From positions 1 to 6,729 of the forward strand of contig CAJLGN010000074.1 in assembly GCA_905206195.1 (NCBI GenBank): 6,729 nucleotides of DNA. The letters are read 5' to 3'. This stretch comes from an uncultured Roseburia sp. GTDB lineage: Bacteria > Bacillota > Clostridia > Lachnospirales > Lachnospiraceae. Position 1 is the stretch's first letter. Each line of letters begins with the position of its first letter. Below the pieces are notes generated by a model. It made no database searches and was not told where the DNA came from. It saw only the letters and a list, made by a program, of their open reading frames with translations. Of this stretch, positions 1 through 5,630 are shown piece by piece. Both the position numbers and the translations under genes were made by a program.

Positions 1-21
1 TGTTGCTATAATTGCGTACAT
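1..21 (-). CDS. rplU: 50S ribosomal protein L21, first 7 codons only (partial)
   Basis: Only the first seven codons are in the window, reading MYAIIAT, which matches the typical start of bacterial L21 (MYAII.TGGKQ). L21 binds 23S rRNA in the large ribosomal subunit. The ATG at 21-19 follows a near-perfect Shine-Dalgarno sequence, AGGAGGTG (33-26). The gene has its own promoter and leader (22-136). RNase G lying just upstream is the usual order in Clostridia, where rplU is normally followed by a ribosomal-protein protease (ysxB/prp) and rpmA (L27); those would lie beyond the left edge. The identification rests on seven residues plus gene order, so it is strong but not proven from this window alone. 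Confidence 0.85.
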
Positions 22-101
22 ATGGCACCTCCTATTTATCATTACTCGCCAGTTATGGTGCTGTCCATAGACAGACTTCGAGACCTCACTGTGCGGCATA
101 C
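22..101 (-). promoter_or_regulatory. Probable rplU (L21) 5' leader with hairpin and strong ribosome binding site
   Basis: This is the predicted untranslated leader of the rplU transcript, about 80 nt from the inferred transcription start near 101 to the ATG at 21. It holds a perfect 5-bp hairpin, CTGTC-TATG-GACAG (74-61), and further downstream the Shine-Dalgarno AGGAGGTG (33-26). The segment GCACC (61-57), just after the hairpin, is perfectly complementary to GGTGC (29-25), which overlaps the 3' end of the Shine-Dalgarno, so an alternative fold could mask the ribosome binding site. Firmicute rplU transcripts are known to carry an autoregulatory L21 leader (Rfam family L21_leader). Whether this sequence fits that family model is inferred from position and structure, not tested. 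Confidence 0.5.
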
Positions 102-107
102 TTCGTT

Positions 108-136
108 ATGATAGCATAATGTCCGTGCTGCGTCAA
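108..136 (-). promoter_or_regulatory. Housekeeping (SigA-type) promoter for rplU
   Basis: The -35 box TTGACG (136-131) is separated by exactly 17 nt from the -10 box TATCAT (113-108), five of six matches to consensus in each. Transcription should begin around position 101. It lies in the gap between the RNase G stop (147) and rplU. No terminator is visible between the RNase gene and this promoter, so rplU may also receive read-through from the upstream operon. Confidence 0.8.
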
Positions 137-146
137 CCACTTTTCT

Positions 147-1409
147 CTATTTTTTAGCAGATTTCTCCACAGAAAAAATATCCGACAGCGGCTTCTTCAC
201 CTTTTTGCGCGTCACCTCCACGAGCCCAAGTCCTGTCATATCCACAAGTTGTGTCGGAATCGGATCGCGCTTTAGGGCGGAGCGAAAGACGCGCAGCAGC
301 TCTTCCTGTGCCTCCTTTGCGGACAGATTGATAAAATCGACCACTACGATACCGGAAATATTTCGGAGTCTCAGCTGTCTTGTAATCTCCTCGGCAGCCT
401 CCCTGTTCACCTTCAGAAAGTTCTCCTGCATATCCTTTTTCGCGATATTTTTTCCGGTGTTGACATCGATCACCGTCAGAGCCTCGGTCGGCTCAATGAT
501 GAGATATGCCCCGGATTTCAACCATACCCGCGCCTTGAGCGCATCCTCGATCGTGGTTTTCACACTGTACAGCGAGGACAGAGAAAGCATCTCATCCCTG
601 TAATATCGGATGTGCAGACTGGCATTTACCGCGACATCGTCCACCGACGTTGAAACACTGGTACCAGTCACAAGATTTTCAGGAAGGATGCCGTATTTCT
701 CACATATTTGCTCAAAAATCTCCCGGTCGTCCGTGATCACAGCCTCCAATTCACCCTCCTTTAAATCTGCCAGATGCCGCAGATAGGATGGTTCTTCTTT
801 GTAGAGCACACTGTAGCAGGTCTTGTACCGCGCGGTGGTGATAAGCTGGCGGCAGCGCCGTTCCAGCGCTGCGATTTCCCCAAGGATGGACTCATCTGGA
901 GCACTCGCGGCGTTTGTGCGGATGATGATGCCGTAGTCGGCTTTCCATTCTTCCAACCGCTCCAGATAATGGCGCCTGACATCCCGCGAAAGCTTTGAGG
1001 AGACACTGCGCTTCTTATTGCCGGTCGTCAGCACAGCGTATTTGCCCGCAAAGCTCAAGTTCGCTGTCACCGCAGCATCCTTCGTCTTTAACGCCTCTCT
1101 GGACACCTGAACCAGAAGTTCTTCCCCAGCCACCAGAGCCTTTTTATCCGAAAGTTTTTTGGTAAAAATAGCATTTTTACAGTCATCCAGCGAGAGATAA
1201 CAAGTCTGTGTGGGGCTGATTTTTACAAATGCGGCATTTAAATTGTGCACGACATTCTCCACTTTTCCGATATAGATATTGCTAAGAGTGGAAATATCTC
1301 CCACCGCGGATGGCGTCACCTCAAGCATTTTCTTATCTTCATCGTAAAGGGCAGAAATTATATATTCCTGCCCGCGGATTGTTTCCCTTGTAATGATATA
1401 GCGATTCAT
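147..1409 (-). CDS. rng: Ribonuclease E/G family protein (RNase G), lacking the C-terminal zinc-link
   Basis: Predicted 420-residue cytoplasmic endoribonuclease for rRNA and mRNA processing. An S1-type RNA-binding domain lies near residues 35-125 (NIYIGKVENVV at 44-54). The DNase I-like catalytic domain contains TVIDVNTGKN, with D315, and GIVVVDFINL, with D358. These two aspartates are 43 residues apart, as are D303 and D346 of E. coli RNase E, and in the family they bind catalytic magnesium. The protein ends soon after TRKKVKKPL (400-408) and has no CPxC zinc-link, which in E. coli RNase E holds the tetramer together. The chosen ATG at 1409 has GAGG nearby, overlapping the stop of the preceding gene, and fits the family's usual N-terminus. 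The longer open frame to 1565 is a non-homologous extension within that gene. The gap to the upstream gene is 7 nt, so co-translation is likely. The family call is firm; choosing RNase G over E rests on the short length. Confidence 0.93.
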   Translation of the reverse strand: MNRYIITRETIRGQEYIISALYDEDKKMLEVTPSAVGDISTLSNIYIGKVENVVHNLNAAFVKISPTQTCYLSLDDCKNAIFTKKLSDKKALVAGEELLVQVSREALKTKDAAVTANLSFAGKYAVLTTGNKKRSVSSKLSRDVRRHYLERLEEWKADYGIIIRTNAASAPDESILGEIAALERRCRQLITTARYKTCYSVLYKEEPSYLRHLADLKEGELEAVITDDREIFEQICEKYGILPENLVTGTSVSTSVDDVAVNASLHIRYYRDEMLSLSSLYSVKTTIEDALKARVWLKSGAYLIIEPTEALTVIDVNTGKNIAKKDMQENFLKVNREAAEEITRQLRLRNISGIVVVDFINLSAKEAQEELLRVFRSALKRDPIPTQLVDMTGLGLVEVTRKKVKKPLSDIFSVEKSAKK

Positions 1410-1416
1410 AAATACC

Positions 1417-2217
1417 TCAAATTCTAAGCTCCTTAGGGACACTTGATATGATTTCCTCCCCCATCTCTCCCAGGGAGATAAAGCGCCCGTCCTCGGCTTT
1501 CGCGTAGACGTCCCGCCTGTGAATCTGAATCGCGTTCGCGTCATAGGTGAGACCCATGCGCTCAAACAGTGTCTGAACCACCAGTTCCGGCTTTAAATTA
1601 TCTGTGCTTCCTGTCGAGAGTTTCACATAAAATGATGGGACGGCATCCGCCCCAGAGGAAGAATCCGCCAGCCCCAGGCTCTCCTTTGCATGAGCTTCCC
1701 CGCGCGCTTGCACTTTAAAATCGTACACGAGCTGCTTTACGTCGATGACTTTTTCGCCCTTTTTTGTCTTTTTCATGATCAGGACTTCCCGTGGATTTGC
1801 AAAATGGGTGCAGATACCATGTGCAAAATCTTCGATGGATGCCAAAGCTTCATAACCCTCCTTAAAGTAGAGGTCATAATCTGCCGCTGCCACGATTGAC
1901 ATTGCCGTTTTTGCGCTGTCAGAAAGCTTTGTGTAGCCTGTGATCTCAATCCCTTCCACCATAGTCTCATTCAAAACCCGGATGGACTCCTCCGTGCAAT
2001 TTGTGGAGTTTACCTCAATGTCCAAATACTCGCCGTCGCTCGTGATTCCAACGCCCAGCGGGGAGGCAAAGGACATGATCTGATGCGGGGAGAACCCTTC
2101 CGAATAGCAGATATCGATCTTTGCGCGGCGCATTGCCTTCTGAAAATAGCGCATGATGTCCAGATGTCCGACGAACCGCATGACACCGTATTTACGAAAC
2201 TTAATTCTTATCTTCAT
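1417..2217 (-). CDS. DUF2344 / TIGR03936 radical SAM-linked protein
   Basis: A 266-residue soluble protein recognised as the family that accompanies, or is fused to, the TIGR03960 radical SAM protein; its biochemical function is unknown. Typical motifs are the N-terminal RIKFRKYG (4-11), FVGHLDIMR (15-23), YSEGFSPHQ (38-46) and ASPLGVG (51-57), with a conserved-looking KPELVVQTLF (209-218) near the C-terminus. No signal peptide or membrane segment is present. The ATG at 2217 is preceded by GGAGGAG (2230-2224), which also encodes two glycines of the radical SAM protein. The start lies 17 nt inside that gene, so translational coupling is likely and suggests the two proteins are made together. 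The open frame continues upstream to 2301, but that part is arginine-rich, unlike the family, and has no ribosome binding site. A partner role in RNA or ribosome modification is only an inference from the neighbouring RNase G and L21 genes. Confidence 0.9.
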   Translation of the reverse strand: MKIRIKFRKYGVMRFVGHLDIMRYFQKAMRRAKIDICYSEGFSPHQIMSFASPLGVGITSDGEYLDIEVNSTNCTEESIRVLNETMVEGIEITGYTKLSDSAKTAMSIVAAADYDLYFKEGYEALASIEDFAHGICTHFANPREVLIMKKTKKGEKVIDVKQLVYDFKVQARGEAHAKESLGLADSSSGADAVPSFYVKLSTGSTDNLKPELVVQTLFERMGLTYDANAIQIHRRDVYAKAEDGRFISLGEMGEEIISSVPKELRI

Positions 2218-4069
2218 AGCAAACTCCTCCGCCGAATTTATTCGCACCGCATCCCGAACAGCGCATCCGGCAGTTCGGCGTCTCCGTCGCAGCCAGCGCA
2301 CGCTTCCACTCGCGCTTTAAAAATTCCTTCGTGACACCCGTGTCGATGAAATCCCACGGCAATATCTCGTCCAGGGGGCGCTCGCGCATCGTGTAAAAAT
2401 CGGGGTCAATGCCGCACGCTGCGAAGGCGTCCAGCCATCTTTGATAATCAAAAAACTCCGACCAGGCGTCAAAGATCCCGCCGCTCTCATACACCTTTAA
2501 GATCGCGGAGGCAACGCGCCTGTCTCCCCTGGCCAGCACGCCCTCGAGGACGGTCACGTCCGCCTCATGCCAATTGTACTTGATGCTCTTGCGGTTCAGC
2601 TGCTCCTTCACTGTGTCATTGACGATCTTTGCCCTGCTGATGTAATCCTCCGGCGTGTACATTCTGGCCCACTGAAACGGCGTGAACGGCTTTGGCACAA
2701 AAAAGGATGTGGAGATTGTGATCTGACATCTACCGTTTCTCTTCTCCTTTGGAACGGTGTCGTAATAACGCGCGGCGGTCTCGTTTGCCAGTTCCGCGAT
2801 CGCGCGCATGTCCGCCTCCGTCTCGGTCGGAAGTCCGAGCATAAAGTAGAACTTTACCTTATTCCAGCCGCCCTCAAATGCCATCTGTGAACCGTTTAAA
2901 ATGACCTCCTCGGTCAGCCCCTTGTTGATGACATTGCGGAGCCTCTGCGAGCCGGCCTCAGGGGCGAAAGTCAAGCTGCTCTTTTTGATGTCCTGCACCT
3001 TGCTCATGACGTCCAGTGAGAACGCGTCAATGCGCAGGGACGGCAGGGAGATATTGACTCTCTTTTCCCTGCACTCGTCAATTAAAAATGTCACCAGTTC
3101 TTCGAGCTGACTGTAATCTGAGGAACTCAGGGAGCTCAGGGAGATTTCCTCGTGTCCTGTCGATTGAATCATCCGCGTCGCAAGCTCCTTCAACCGATCG
3201 ACATGCTTCTCGCGCACCGGCCGGTAGACCATACCTGCCTGACAGAACCGGCAGCCGCGGATACAGCCGCGCTGAATCTCAAGCACAACGCGATCCTGCG
3301 TCGCCTTGATGAACGGCACCACCGGCTTTTCCGGGTAAACTACCTGTGACATGTCAAGTACCAGCTGTTTTTTGATGACGGGGGGGATGTCCGCCTCCAC
3401 TGGAGAAAAACTGGCGATCGTCCCATCTTGCCGGTAGCTTACCTCATACAGAGAAGGAACATAGAGTCCAGGGATCTTTGCGGCCTCATGCAAAAACGCT
3501 GCTCTGGTCCGTCCCAAAGCCTTCATCTTCTTGTAGAGATCAAACAGCGCATCATATTGAAGCTCACCTTCCCCCATGTAGAAAATATCGAAAAAGTCTG
3601 CAATCGGTTCCGGGTTGTAGGTGCAGGGACCGCCACCGATGACGATCGGGACATCCTCCCCACGCTCCGCCGCAAGAAGCGGGATCTGGCTCAGATCAAG
3701 GATCTGTAAGATGTTGTTGTAGCACATCTCATACTGGATTGTGATACCGAGAAAATCCATATTGCGCACCGGCTCCTGGGATTCCAATCCAAAGAGCTCA
3801 ACCCCCTGTTCCTTCATGATCTTATGCAGATCCGGCCACGGCGAATAGACGCGCTCACACCACACGTCCTCCCGCTTATTAAACATATCATATAAAATCT
3901 GAATACCGAGATGAGACATTCCGATCTCGTACACGTCCGGGAAACACATCGCAAAACGGATTGCCACGTCGTCCCTGTTCTTCTTCACGCTGTTCCATTC
4001 ATTTCCAATGTAGCGCGCCGGCTTGTCGATCTTCATAAGTATCTCATCGGATAAAGCTAACTTTGTCAT
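2201..4069 (-). CDS. Radical SAM protein, TIGR03960 family, function unknown
   Basis: A 622-residue cytoplasmic iron-sulfur enzyme predicted to cleave S-adenosylmethionine and start a radical reaction on an unknown substrate. The N-terminal region (about 35-175) resembles the Rossmann-like B12-binding-type domain of related radical SAM proteins (for example PIVIGGGPCTYNPEP at 141-155), but the DxHxxG cobalamin motif is not visible. The radical SAM domain follows, with C269, C273 and C276 in GCIRGCRFCQAG (CX3CX2C) to ligate a 4Fe-4S cluster, and FAPEAGS (368-374) and YFMLGLPTET (408-417) further on. The C-terminus has a second CX3CX2C cluster, C600, C604 and C607, in NCRMRCSGCGAN. The ATG at 4069 is chosen because AAAGGA (4082-4077) lies 7 nt upstream; the frame is open for 12 more codons to 4105. 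The gene overlaps the next by 17 nt, and in some bacteria the two are fused. Family membership is well supported; the substrate is unknown. Confidence 0.93.
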   Translation of the reverse strand: MTKLALSDEILMKIDKPARYIGNEWNSVKKNRDDVAIRFAMCFPDVYEIGMSHLGIQILYDMFNKREDVWCERVYSPWPDLHKIMKEQGVELFGLESQEPVRNMDFLGITIQYEMCYNNILQILDLSQIPLLAAERGEDVPIVIGGGPCTYNPEPIADFFDIFYMGEGELQYDALFDLYKKMKALGRTRAAFLHEAAKIPGLYVPSLYEVSYRQDGTIASFSPVEADIPPVIKKQLVLDMSQVVYPEKPVVPFIKATQDRVVLEIQRGCIRGCRFCQAGMVYRPVREKHVDRLKELATRMIQSTGHEEISLSSLSSSDYSQLEELVTFLIDECREKRVNISLPSLRIDAFSLDVMSKVQDIKKSSLTFAPEAGSQRLRNVINKGLTEEVILNGSQMAFEGGWNKVKFYFMLGLPTETEADMRAIAELANETAARYYDTVPKEKRNGRCQITISTSFFVPKPFTPFQWARMYTPEDYISRAKIVNDTVKEQLNRKSIKYNWHEADVTVLEGVLARGDRRVASAILKVYESGGIFDAWSEFFDYQRWLDAFAACGIDPDFYTMRERPLDEILPWDFIDTGVTKEFLKREWKRALAATETPNCRMRCSGCGANKFGGGVCYEDKN

Positions 4070-4092
4070 CAAACTATCCTTTCTATGATGCC

Positions 4093-4398
4093 TCAAAGCT
4101 GCCACGTATCAAGCGTCTCTAAGGCAGATAGTGCTTCCTGCAAAATTGTATCATATCGATTCTCTTCTATCAAGTCAAGAACCTGCTCTGGAGTGCAGCC
4201 CTTTATCTTTGTCCCTGCGTCTTGCCAGACTACAAACAGAATCAGAAGTAAAAGTGAGACTGTCAGCCGCAGACGCACTCCACCAAAAGCTCTCACCGGT
4301 TCCGCAGGCGCCTCCCTCTGACCATCCAGCTCAAAGGAGTCTCTTATCTCAGAAATATAGCGTCTTCTCTCCTGGGCGTAAGCCGCGTAATCCACCAT
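4093..4398 (-). CDS. Small single-pass membrane protein, unknown function
   Basis: A 101-residue protein not recognised as a named family. The N-terminal 44 residues are charged and rich in Arg and Glu (QERRRYISEIRDSFELDG at 9-26). A hydrophobic segment follows at about 45-59 (LTVSLLLLILFVVW), then a C-terminal part of about 42 residues with helical, acidic character (EQVLDLIEENRYDTILQEAL, 71-90). Positive charges just before the hydrophobic segment predict a cytoplasmic N-terminus and an outside C-terminus. The ATG at 4398 has a weak GGGGA site 6 nt upstream. The gene ends 23 nt before the radical SAM start and begins 47 nt after the acyltransferase stop, so it is probably in the same operon. 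Overlapping open frames on the opposite strand look like shadows, while this frame shows coherent protein character. It is probably real, but nothing in the sequence identifies its function. Confidence 0.72.
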   Translation of the reverse strand: MVDYAAYAQERRRYISEIRDSFELDGQREAPAEPVRAFGGVRLRLTVSLLLLILFVVWQDAGTKIKGCTPEQVLDLIEENRYDTILQEALSALETLDTWQL

Positions 4399-4445
4399 AA
4401 ATTATCCCCGCTATTTTGCATTGATCTTCTGTTTCAATATATGAG

Positions 4446-5546
4446 TCAAACTCCCCGAAAATGTTGTTCAGATCTTAATTTGCGAACACTGTACACAAAT
4501 TTTTTCAGCAAGAAAAGAATGAGCCAAATGAGCGTGTGATCGAGGATCATGCCACCAGCCAGTGACAGCAAAAAAGTCACCGATATCATGAGCAGACATC
4601 CCCCGACAATACCGCCGTACAGGACATCGACGTGCAGGAGTTGTTTTGTCACAAAATGGAGCATACCCCAGTGAATCAACAAGATTGAGTAGCTGTACCG
4701 GCTTGTAAGCCGAATAAAAAAGTGCTCTTTTGTGCGGCTGCCGGCAAGTCTCTTTACCGCCAGAAAAATCGCGGATGCAAAAAACATCATAGTGGGTGCA
4801 TTCTGATAGATATAGTTGCCGTAATCGACGGTATATAAAATCAAATAGCAGGAAATACCAGACGAAACCACGCCTCCAAGGATCAGCAGGTTCTCCAATC
4901 GACGGCTGTGCGCTCCCGCCAGAAAATATCCGAGCAAAAACACCCCGGCAAAGGAGTCCACCACGGGGGAAAAAGGCGATGCGATCCCAGCGGCGGGCAG
5001 ATACGTGTCAAGCGCATTCACAAGAAATACAACGGCGATCACACCTGAGAACACCGCATCCGGAATGTGCTGCACAATCCACCGCAGAAACGGCGTCAAT
5101 ACATACAGCAGTAAAAGTACATAAACAAGCCAAAAATGTGGTGCTTCCACCGGCGCTCCCGTGAGAATCCGCCGCAGCATAGAAAGCCAGTGATCGGGAT
5201 AAAGCCATACAATCCCCTCCTTTGCGCAGACGTACAGGATATAGTAGATCACCATGGGCACTAAAACCTTCACAAAACGTTTCGCAAAAAAAGTGTCGCA
5301 GCGCTCCGACCGCACCGAAAGAAGCAGCGCCCCGCTGATCATCACAAAAAGAAGATTGCAGGAGAGGAATATAAAATTGAGAATTTCCAAAATATAATAT
5401 TCTGTGCATTGTGGGCTTACCATTGTAGCTGCCAGGGAAACCGTGTGCACACAGATCACGAACAAGGTGGCAATGACGCGCAGAATGTCCAGATAAATCT
5501 TATGCCCCGTCCCCTGCTCTTTCGTCTGTAAAATCATTGTGCGCAA
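4446..5546 (-). CDS. Acyltransferase-3 family integral membrane protein
   Basis: A 366-residue polytopic membrane protein with about ten hydrophobic segments, predicted to transfer an acetyl or other acyl group to a cell-envelope sugar or similar substrate (Pfam acyltransferase family 3, as in OafA and WecH). Family features are YLDILRVIATLFVICVHTVS (18-37), with conserved-type R23 and H34; NLLFVMISGALLL (64-76); AKRFVKVLVPMVIYY (88-102), with the usual K-R-F-x-K...P pattern; HFWLVYVLLLLYVLTPFLR (137-155); and SYSILLIHWGML (285-296). The C-terminal tail is basic. The start is taken as TTG at 5546, because AAGGAG (5560-5555) lies 8 nt upstream; the next in-frame ATG, at 5537, is 17 nt from it, too far. 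The gene follows a terminator and a candidate promoter, so it probably opens the operon that continues to RNase G. The acyl donor and substrate cannot be read from the sequence. Confidence 0.9.
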   Translation of the reverse strand: MRTMILQTKEQGTGHKIYLDILRVIATLFVICVHTVSLAATMVSPQCTEYYILEILNFIFLSCNLLFVMISGALLLSVRSERCDTFFAKRFVKVLVPMVIYYILYVCAKEGIVWLYPDHWLSMLRRILTGAPVEAPHFWLVYVLLLLYVLTPFLRWIVQHIPDAVFSGVIAVVFLVNALDTYLPAAGIASPFSPVVDSFAGVFLLGYFLAGAHSRRLENLLILGGVVSSGISCYLILYTVDYGNYIYQNAPTMMFFASAIFLAVKRLAGSRTKEHFFIRLTSRYSYSILLIHWGMLHFVTKQLLHVDVLYGGIVGGCLLMISVTFLLSLAGGMILDHTLIWLILFLLKKFVYSVRKLRSEQHFRGV

Positions 5547-5554
5547 AATATATT

Positions 5555-5560
5555 CTCCTT
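5555..5560 (-). promoter_or_regulatory. Ribosome binding site that selects the TTG start of the acyltransferase
   Basis: AAGGAG on the minus strand lies 8 nt before TTG (5546-5544), an ideal distance. The in-frame ATG at 5537 is 17 nt away, so this site favours the TTG. Confidence 0.75.
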
Positions 5561-5568
5561 AAACTGTT

Positions 5569-5597
5569 ATTGTACGCCAAAAAAGGATGCTTTCCAA
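5569..5597 (-). promoter_or_regulatory. Candidate promoter for the acyltransferase-to-RNase G operon
   Basis: A -10 box TACAAT (5574-5569; five of six consensus bases) is preceded, after 17 nt, by TTGGAA (5597-5592; four of six for the -35). The -35 box lies in the left arm and loop of the hisIE terminator hairpin. Transcription would begin near 5562, giving a leader of only about 15-20 nt that includes AAGGAG. No better promoter was found upstream of the acyltransferase, and none convincing was found before the small membrane protein, so this may drive the whole operon. This is a by-eye prediction. Confidence 0.45.
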
Positions 5598-5622
5598 AAT
5601 TAAATGAAAAGCGTCCTTTTTT
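5579..5622 (-). terminator. Rho-independent terminator after hisIE, likely bidirectional
   Basis: Two 17-nt arms (5579-5595 and 5606-5622) can pair around a 10-nt AT-rich loop. On the minus-strand transcript the stem has one C-A mismatch and one G-T wobble, and it ends in a run of six Ts, as an intrinsic terminator should. The right arm begins about 8 nt after the hisIE stop. The plus strand also ends in six Ts, so it could stop transcription in either direction. Since both flanking genes are on the minus strand, the hisIE-terminating direction is the relevant one. Confidence 0.88.
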
Positions 5623-5630
5623 AATTGGGA

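Noticed and set aside
19..99. An ATG at 99-97 opens a frame that runs without a stop into rplU, which would extend L21 by 26 residues.
   Set aside because: The ATG lies at the predicted transcription start and has no ribosome binding site. L21 proteins start with MYAII, and AGGAGGTG clearly points to the ATG at 21. An open frame of 26 codons is easily due to chance.
205..603. A 132-residue open frame on the plus strand.
   Set aside because: It lies wholly within the RNase G gene, opposite its conserved catalytic region, has no ribosome binding site and is serine-rich, as antisense shadows often are.
1410..1565. A possible 52-residue N-terminal extension of RNase G.
   Set aside because: It lies within the DUF2344 gene, is unlike any RNase E/G N-terminus, and the ATG at 1409 has its own ribosome binding site.
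3126..3143. A tandem duplication of the 9-mer CTCAGGGAG.
   Set aside because: It only encodes a repeated Ser-Leu-Ser stretch of the radical SAM protein (SLSSLSS, residues 310-316) and is too short to be a functional DNA repeat.
4399..4449. A TTGACT hexamer at 4449-4444, a possible -35 box before the small membrane protein.
   Set aside because: At 16, 17 or 18 nt spacing there is no acceptable -10 box (AGATCA, GATCAA, ATCAAT). The hexamer overlaps the acyltransferase stop, and read-through is the simpler explanation.
4796..5164. A 122-residue open frame on the plus strand.
   Set aside because: It is antisense to the membrane segments of the acyltransferase and has a composition rich in R, S, P and Q with no domain. 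It is a shadow frame.
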